A DNA stretch of 64,000 bases from an uncultured Bacilli bacterium (GTDB lineage Bacteria; Bacillota_I; Bacilli_A; RF39; UBA660), in assembly GCA_934097085.1 (NCBI GenBank), contig CAKONK010000004.1, forward strand, positions 1 to 64,000, read 5' to 3'. Shown in pieces: positions 60,827-64,000 of the stretch; the first letter of the stretch is position 1; every line of letters starts with the position of its first letter. The notes under the pieces were generated by a model. The model saw only the letters and a program-made list of their open reading frames with translations. It was not told where the DNA came from and made no database searches. The translations under genes and the position numbers were made by a program.

Positions 60827-61774
60827 ATGAGAATATTAGTAACAGGTGGAGCTGGGTTTATAGGAACTCACTTAGTAAGAAAATTATTAGAAATGGGAAA
60901 TGAAGTTGTTTGTGTTGATAACTTTACTTTAGGAAAACAGGAAAACGTTGATTGTTTCCTATCTAATCCTAGTTATAAATTTTATAAATTAAATATTGAG
61001 GAAACAGAAAATTTCTGTAGTGCTTTAGCTGACGAAAAATTTGATATGGTTTATCATTTAGCCGCTAATTCCGATATTCAAAAAGGAGGAAAAAATCCAA
61101 GCGTAGATTATAATGATACTTTTATGACTACATATTCAGTACTTGAATATATGAGAAGAAATGGTATTAAAAAATTATTTTTTGCTTCAACTTCAGCAAT
61201 TTATGGAGAAAAAACTGAACTTCTTACAGAGAATGCAGGAGATTTACATCCAATTTCATATTACGGTGGTGCAAAATATGCTAGTGAAGGATTTATTTCA
61301 TCATATAGTTATATGAATGATTTTTCAACAGTTATATTTAGATTTCCAAATGTAATTGGACCTAATTTAACACATGGAGTAATATTTGATTTTGTTAAGA
61401 AATTACATAATAATCCAAATGAATTAGAAATTTTGGGAGATGGAACTCAAACTAAACCATATTTATATGTACTTGATTTAGTAGATGCAATCGTAGCATT
61501 TACTCAAGAAAAAGAAATGCAAAGAGGTATTGAAATATATAATGCTGGTGTAGAAAGCACTACAAGTGTAACAAGAATTGCAGATATTGTTTGTGAAGAA
61601 TTAGGTTATGAAAATGTAGATTATAAATATACTGGAGGGAATGTTGGTTGGAAAGGCGATGTTCCAAAATTCCAATATGATCTAACTAAGATTCATAATG
61701 CCGGATGGACAGCACATCATACTTCAGATGAATCTGTAAGAGAAACTGCAAAGTACATTAAGGAACATTTATAA
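60827..61774 (+). CDS. NAD-dependent nucleotide-sugar epimerase/dehydratase
   Basis: The 315-aa short-chain enzyme has the nucleotide-binding TGGAGFIGTHLV, the Asp VDNFTLG, catalytic Ser in STSAIYGE and the YxxxK in YYGGAKYASE. It is likely a UDP-glucose 4-epimerase-like or GDP-heptose-modifying enzyme; the sugar cannot be named. The position between HddA and HddC genes points to the same polymer. Confidence 0.82.
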   Translation: MRILVTGGAGFIGTHLVRKLLEMGNEVVCVDNFTLGKQENVDCFLSNPSYKFYKLNIEETENFCSALADEKFDMVYHLAANSDIQKGGKNPSVDYNDTFMTTYSVLEYMRRNGIKKLFFASTSAIYGEKTELLTENAGDLHPISYYGGAKYASEGFISSYSYMNDFSTVIFRFPNVIGPNLTHGVIFDFVKKLHNNPNELEILGDGTQTKPYLYVLDLVDAIVAFTQEKEMQRGIEIYNAGVESTTSVTRIADIVCEELGYENVDYKYTGGNVGWKGDVPKFQYDLTKIHNAGWTAHHTSDESVRETAKYIKEHL

Positions 61775-62772
61775 TGAAACAAAGGAACTGTTTATTAGAT
61801 ATTTTTAAACTATTACTTTCCTTTTTTGTTGTATTCATACATACAGGACTATTAAGTTATGTTAGTTATGGAATTTTTATTAAGGATATAGTTTTTAGAA
61901 TAGCTGTTCCTTTTTTCTTTGTGTGCTCAGGTTATTATTTTTCTAAAAATGAGAATAAGTCAAAAAAATATTTTAAGAAGTTAATAATTCCTTATGTTAT
62001 TTTATCACCAATATATACGTTAGTTAGTAAATTTCTTTTTAATTATAATTTTTCATTTATAAAAAGTGAGTTTGTAAGATTTATATTTGGTTGTCCACAA
62101 AATATTATGTGGTATAGTGGCACTTTATTTTTAACTTTGGTAATATTAAAAAAAATTAAATTAAAAAAGGTATTAATTTCCAGTATATTAATAAGTTTAA
62201 CATTATATGTTATAGGATTATCTTTTACAACATACAATTGGATTTTAATTTTATATTATCCAAAATTAAGTTCATTTTTTTCAAAAATATTTTTAAGTAA
62301 TAGAAACATTTTATTTGTAGGATTTTTATTTACTTCGATTGGTTATTATATGGGTAAATATTTAAAAAATACTAAAAATACACAAAAGCAAATTGTTGCA
62401 CTAATTATTTCATTTATTTTTTTAGTATTAGAAGTTTGTATAGTAAAATCACATATAGATTTGGTTATAGAACATGATTTTTATTTTTCTCATATAGTCT
62501 TAATACCCACTTTATTTTTAATTATAAGTAATATTTCAATTGAATTTAAGTATGATACTAGAATATTTAGAGACTTATCATCATTTGTTTATTATTTTCA
62601 TTTTTTAATTATATATTTATTTATATATTTGAATGATTACAAAAATATTAAATCAGAGTTTTTTCAAGGCGTGCATTATCTAAAATTTAGTTTTGCAGTC
62701 TTGTTATTTACTTTAGCAATTGGTATACTATTGTTAGGGGTAAGAAAAAGGAGATTAAAATGCAAGCAGTAA
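61774..62772 (+). CDS. acyltransferase 3 family membrane protein
   Basis: The 332-aa protein has about ten helices and the acyltransferase-3 start, LLDIFKLLLSFFVVFIHTG with the conserved His, followed by RIAVPFFFVCSGYYF. It would acetylate or otherwise acylate a sugar or lipid of the envelope. It overlaps the previous gene by one base and the next by 13 bp, so it belongs to the same operon. Confidence 0.82.
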   Translation: MKQRNCLLDIFKLLLSFFVVFIHTGLLSYVSYGIFIKDIVFRIAVPFFFVCSGYYFSKNENKSKKYFKKLIIPYVILSPIYTLVSKFLFNYNFSFIKSEFVRFIFGCPQNIMWYSGTLFLTLVILKKIKLKKVLISSILISLTLYVIGLSFTTYNWILILYYPKLSSFFSKIFLSNRNILFVGFLFTSIGYYMGKYLKNTKNTQKQIVALIISFIFLVLEVCIVKSHIDLVIEHDFYFSHIVLIPTLFLIISNISIEFKYDTRIFRDLSSFVYYFHFLIIYLFIYLNDYKNIKSEFFQGVHYLKFSFAVLLFTLAIGILLLGVRKRRLKCKQ

Positions 62773-64000
62773 TTCAGGCGGGTGGTAAAGGTACAAGAGT
62801 ATCTTCCATAACAGGTGATACGATACCCAAACCTATGTTAGAGGTTTCTGGATATCCTATTTTGTATCATCAAATAATGAATTTGAAAAAATCCAATATA
62901 AAAGATATTACAATTATTATTGGTCATCTTGGAGAAGTGATAAAAAATTATTTTAAAGATGGAAAAGAGTTTGGCGTAAATATTACTTATATTGAGGAAA
63001 ATCCTTTAGTTCCTCTTGGAACTGCTGGTTCACTATATTATCTAAAAGATAAAATTAAAGACGATTTTGTTTTTCTATTATGTGATGTATTTATTGATAT
63101 TGATTTTCAAAAAATGTATGATTTTCATAGAGAAAATAGTGCGGATGTTACACTTCTTACTCATCCTAATGGACATCCATATGATAGTGATTTAGTTGTT
63201 GAAAAAGATAATGTTGTAACTTCATTTGATCATAAAACAAATGATAGAACAAAGTATTATTATAAAAATTTAGTAAATGCTGGTATTATGATTTTTTCAC
63301 CTAGAGTATTTGATTATATTAAAGAATTAAAAAAATATAGTTATGAAAAAGATATTGTAGATCCTTTGATAAAAGAAGGAAGAGTACTCTCTTATAAATC
63401 TAGCGAATATGCAAAAGATATGGGAACTGTAGAAAGATATGCTAAAGTTCAAGAAGATTATAATAGCGGAATATGTTCTGAAAAAAATCTTTCAAAAAAA
63501 CAAAAAGCAATATTTTTAGATAGAGATGGTACAATAAATGAATATGTAGGTTTTCTAAGAGATACCAAAGATTTCAAATTACTTCCTGGAGTTAGCGAAG
63601 CAATAAAGAAAATAAATGATTCTGGTTATTTAGCAATTGTTATTACAAATCAACCAGTTGTTGCAAGAGGAGAAGTAAGTTTTGAAAAACTTGATATGAT
63701 ACATAACAAAATGGAAACTCTTCTTGGAATGGGTGGTGCATACTTAGATGATATTTATTATTGCCCACATCATCCAGACAAAGGTTTTGAAGGTGAAATA
63801 CCAGAGTTAAAAATTAAATGTGATTGTAGAAAGCCTAATATTGGTTTAGTAAAAAAAGCAGCATTAGAACATAACATAGATTTAAATAATTCAATTATGA
63901 TTGGTGATACAACATTGGATATTAAAATGGCCGAAAATGCTGGTATGGAAAGTATTTTAGTAGAAACTGGCCAGGCAGGTCTTGATGGTAAATATAAAGT
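62760..64000 (+). CDS. bifunctional HddC-GmhB-like protein, cut by the window end
   Basis: At least 413 residues. Residues ~1-235 are a nucleotidyltransferase (QAGGKGTRVSSIT, KPMLEVSGYPILYH, VFLLCDVFID) of the HddC heptose-1-P guanylyltransferase type. Residues ~245 to the end are a HAD phosphatase of the GmhB type (FLDRDGTINEYVGFL with D-x-D near 253-255, PHHPDKG, the CDCRKPN zinc loop and MIGDTTLDIKMA). It should make GDP-D-glycero-D-manno-heptose together with HddA; the fusion puts steps 3 and 4 in one chain. RBS AAGGAGA; the start lies inside the acyltransferase gene. Confidence 0.88.
   Translation, partial: MQAVIQAGGKGTRVSSITGDTIPKPMLEVSGYPILYHQIMNLKKSNIKDITIIIGHLGEVIKNYFKDGKEFGVNITYIEENPLVPLGTAGSLYYLKDKIKDDFVFLLCDVFIDIDFQKMYDFHRENSADVTLLTHPNGHPYDSDLVVEKDNVVTSFDHKTNDRTKYYYKNLVNAGIMIFSPRVFDYIKELKKYSYEKDIVDPLIKEGRVLSYKSSEYAKDMGTVERYAKVQEDYNSGICSEKNLSKKQKAIFLDRDGTINEYVGFLRDTKDFKLLPGVSEAIKKINDSGYLAIVITNQPVVARGEVSFEKLDMIHNKMETLLGMGGAYLDDIYYCPHHPDKGFEGEIPELKIKCDCRKPNIGLVKKAALEHNIDLNNSIMIGDTTLDIKMAENAGMESILVETGQAGLDGKYK

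Overview
The window is AT-rich chromosomal DNA from a low-GC Gram-positive bacterium. Gene content (RlmB followed by a SigH-like sigma factor, SecE-NusG, TypA, UvrA, LemA/TPM, GH25 lysozyme, TagO/WecA-like transferase, ABC export of a surface polymer) points to Bacillota, probably an uncultured gut Bacilli lineage close to Mollicutes; that placement is inference. TGA is a stop in only three of about 65 intact genes and is never needed as Trp in a conserved gene, so the standard code (table 11) fits.

Layout: 1-54 is the 3' end of a 5S rRNA gene. 0.1-8 kb holds housekeeping genes (radical SAM, HAD, rlmB, sigma factor, tRNA-Thr, tRNA-His), a cysteine desulfurase/thioredoxin/CcdA-like thiol operon and two paralogous PF06541 membrane proteins. 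8-16 kb holds a GH25 lipoprotein, a membrane-anchored XRE regulator, an IS1182-type relic, a serine hydrolase of beta-lactamase fold, a SleB-like hydrolase, a Sel1-repeat protein and a dicarboxylate/amino-acid symporter.

16.0-20.6 kb is the main discovery: a complete diversity-generating retroelement (DGR). It has a 618-aa exported target protein whose C-terminal C-type-lectin-like domain ends in a 115-bp variable region (VR), two small helical accessory genes (the first Avd-like), a 115-bp template repeat (TR) and a reverse transcriptase with YMDD and the DGR-type IGNVCSQ motif. VR and TR differ at 21 positions, and every one is an adenine in TR. A perfect 20-bp inverted repeat lies just upstream of the target gene, and strong hairpins precede the avd gene and the TR.

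20.6-24.4 kb is a tandem array of six dinD-like (BRO-N) genes, three intact and three broken, with a 534-bp perfect internal duplication and a different inverted repeat at the same codons of every copy. 24.5-29.1 kb encodes two fused ABC ATPase/permeases. 29-41 kb returns to ordinary genes (F420-0 ligase-like, TypA, LemA/TPM, SecE/NusG, VanZ), a RelE/ImmA-type toxin-antitoxin pair and an ABC pair without a binding protein. 41.4-48 kb is a compact Tad/Flp-like pilus or secretion locus (CpaB, CpaF, TadB, TadC, three tiny pilin-like proteins, CpaE-like protein, two TrbC/VirB2-like proteins). 48-55 kb has uvrA, an RNA methyltransferase, a RluA-type pseudouridine synthase, a second membrane XRE regulator and a secreted protein of unknown family. 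55.3-64 kb (after tRNA-Asn) is a surface-polysaccharide locus: ClpB-NBD1-like ATPase, TagO/WecA-like transferase, S51 peptidase, polymer ABC exporter, heptose kinase HddA, epimerase, acyltransferase and a bifunctional HddC-GmhB protein cut by the window end.

The genes suggest a bacterium that invests in a variable, exported surface protein (DGR), a pilus-like machine and a heptose-containing envelope polymer.
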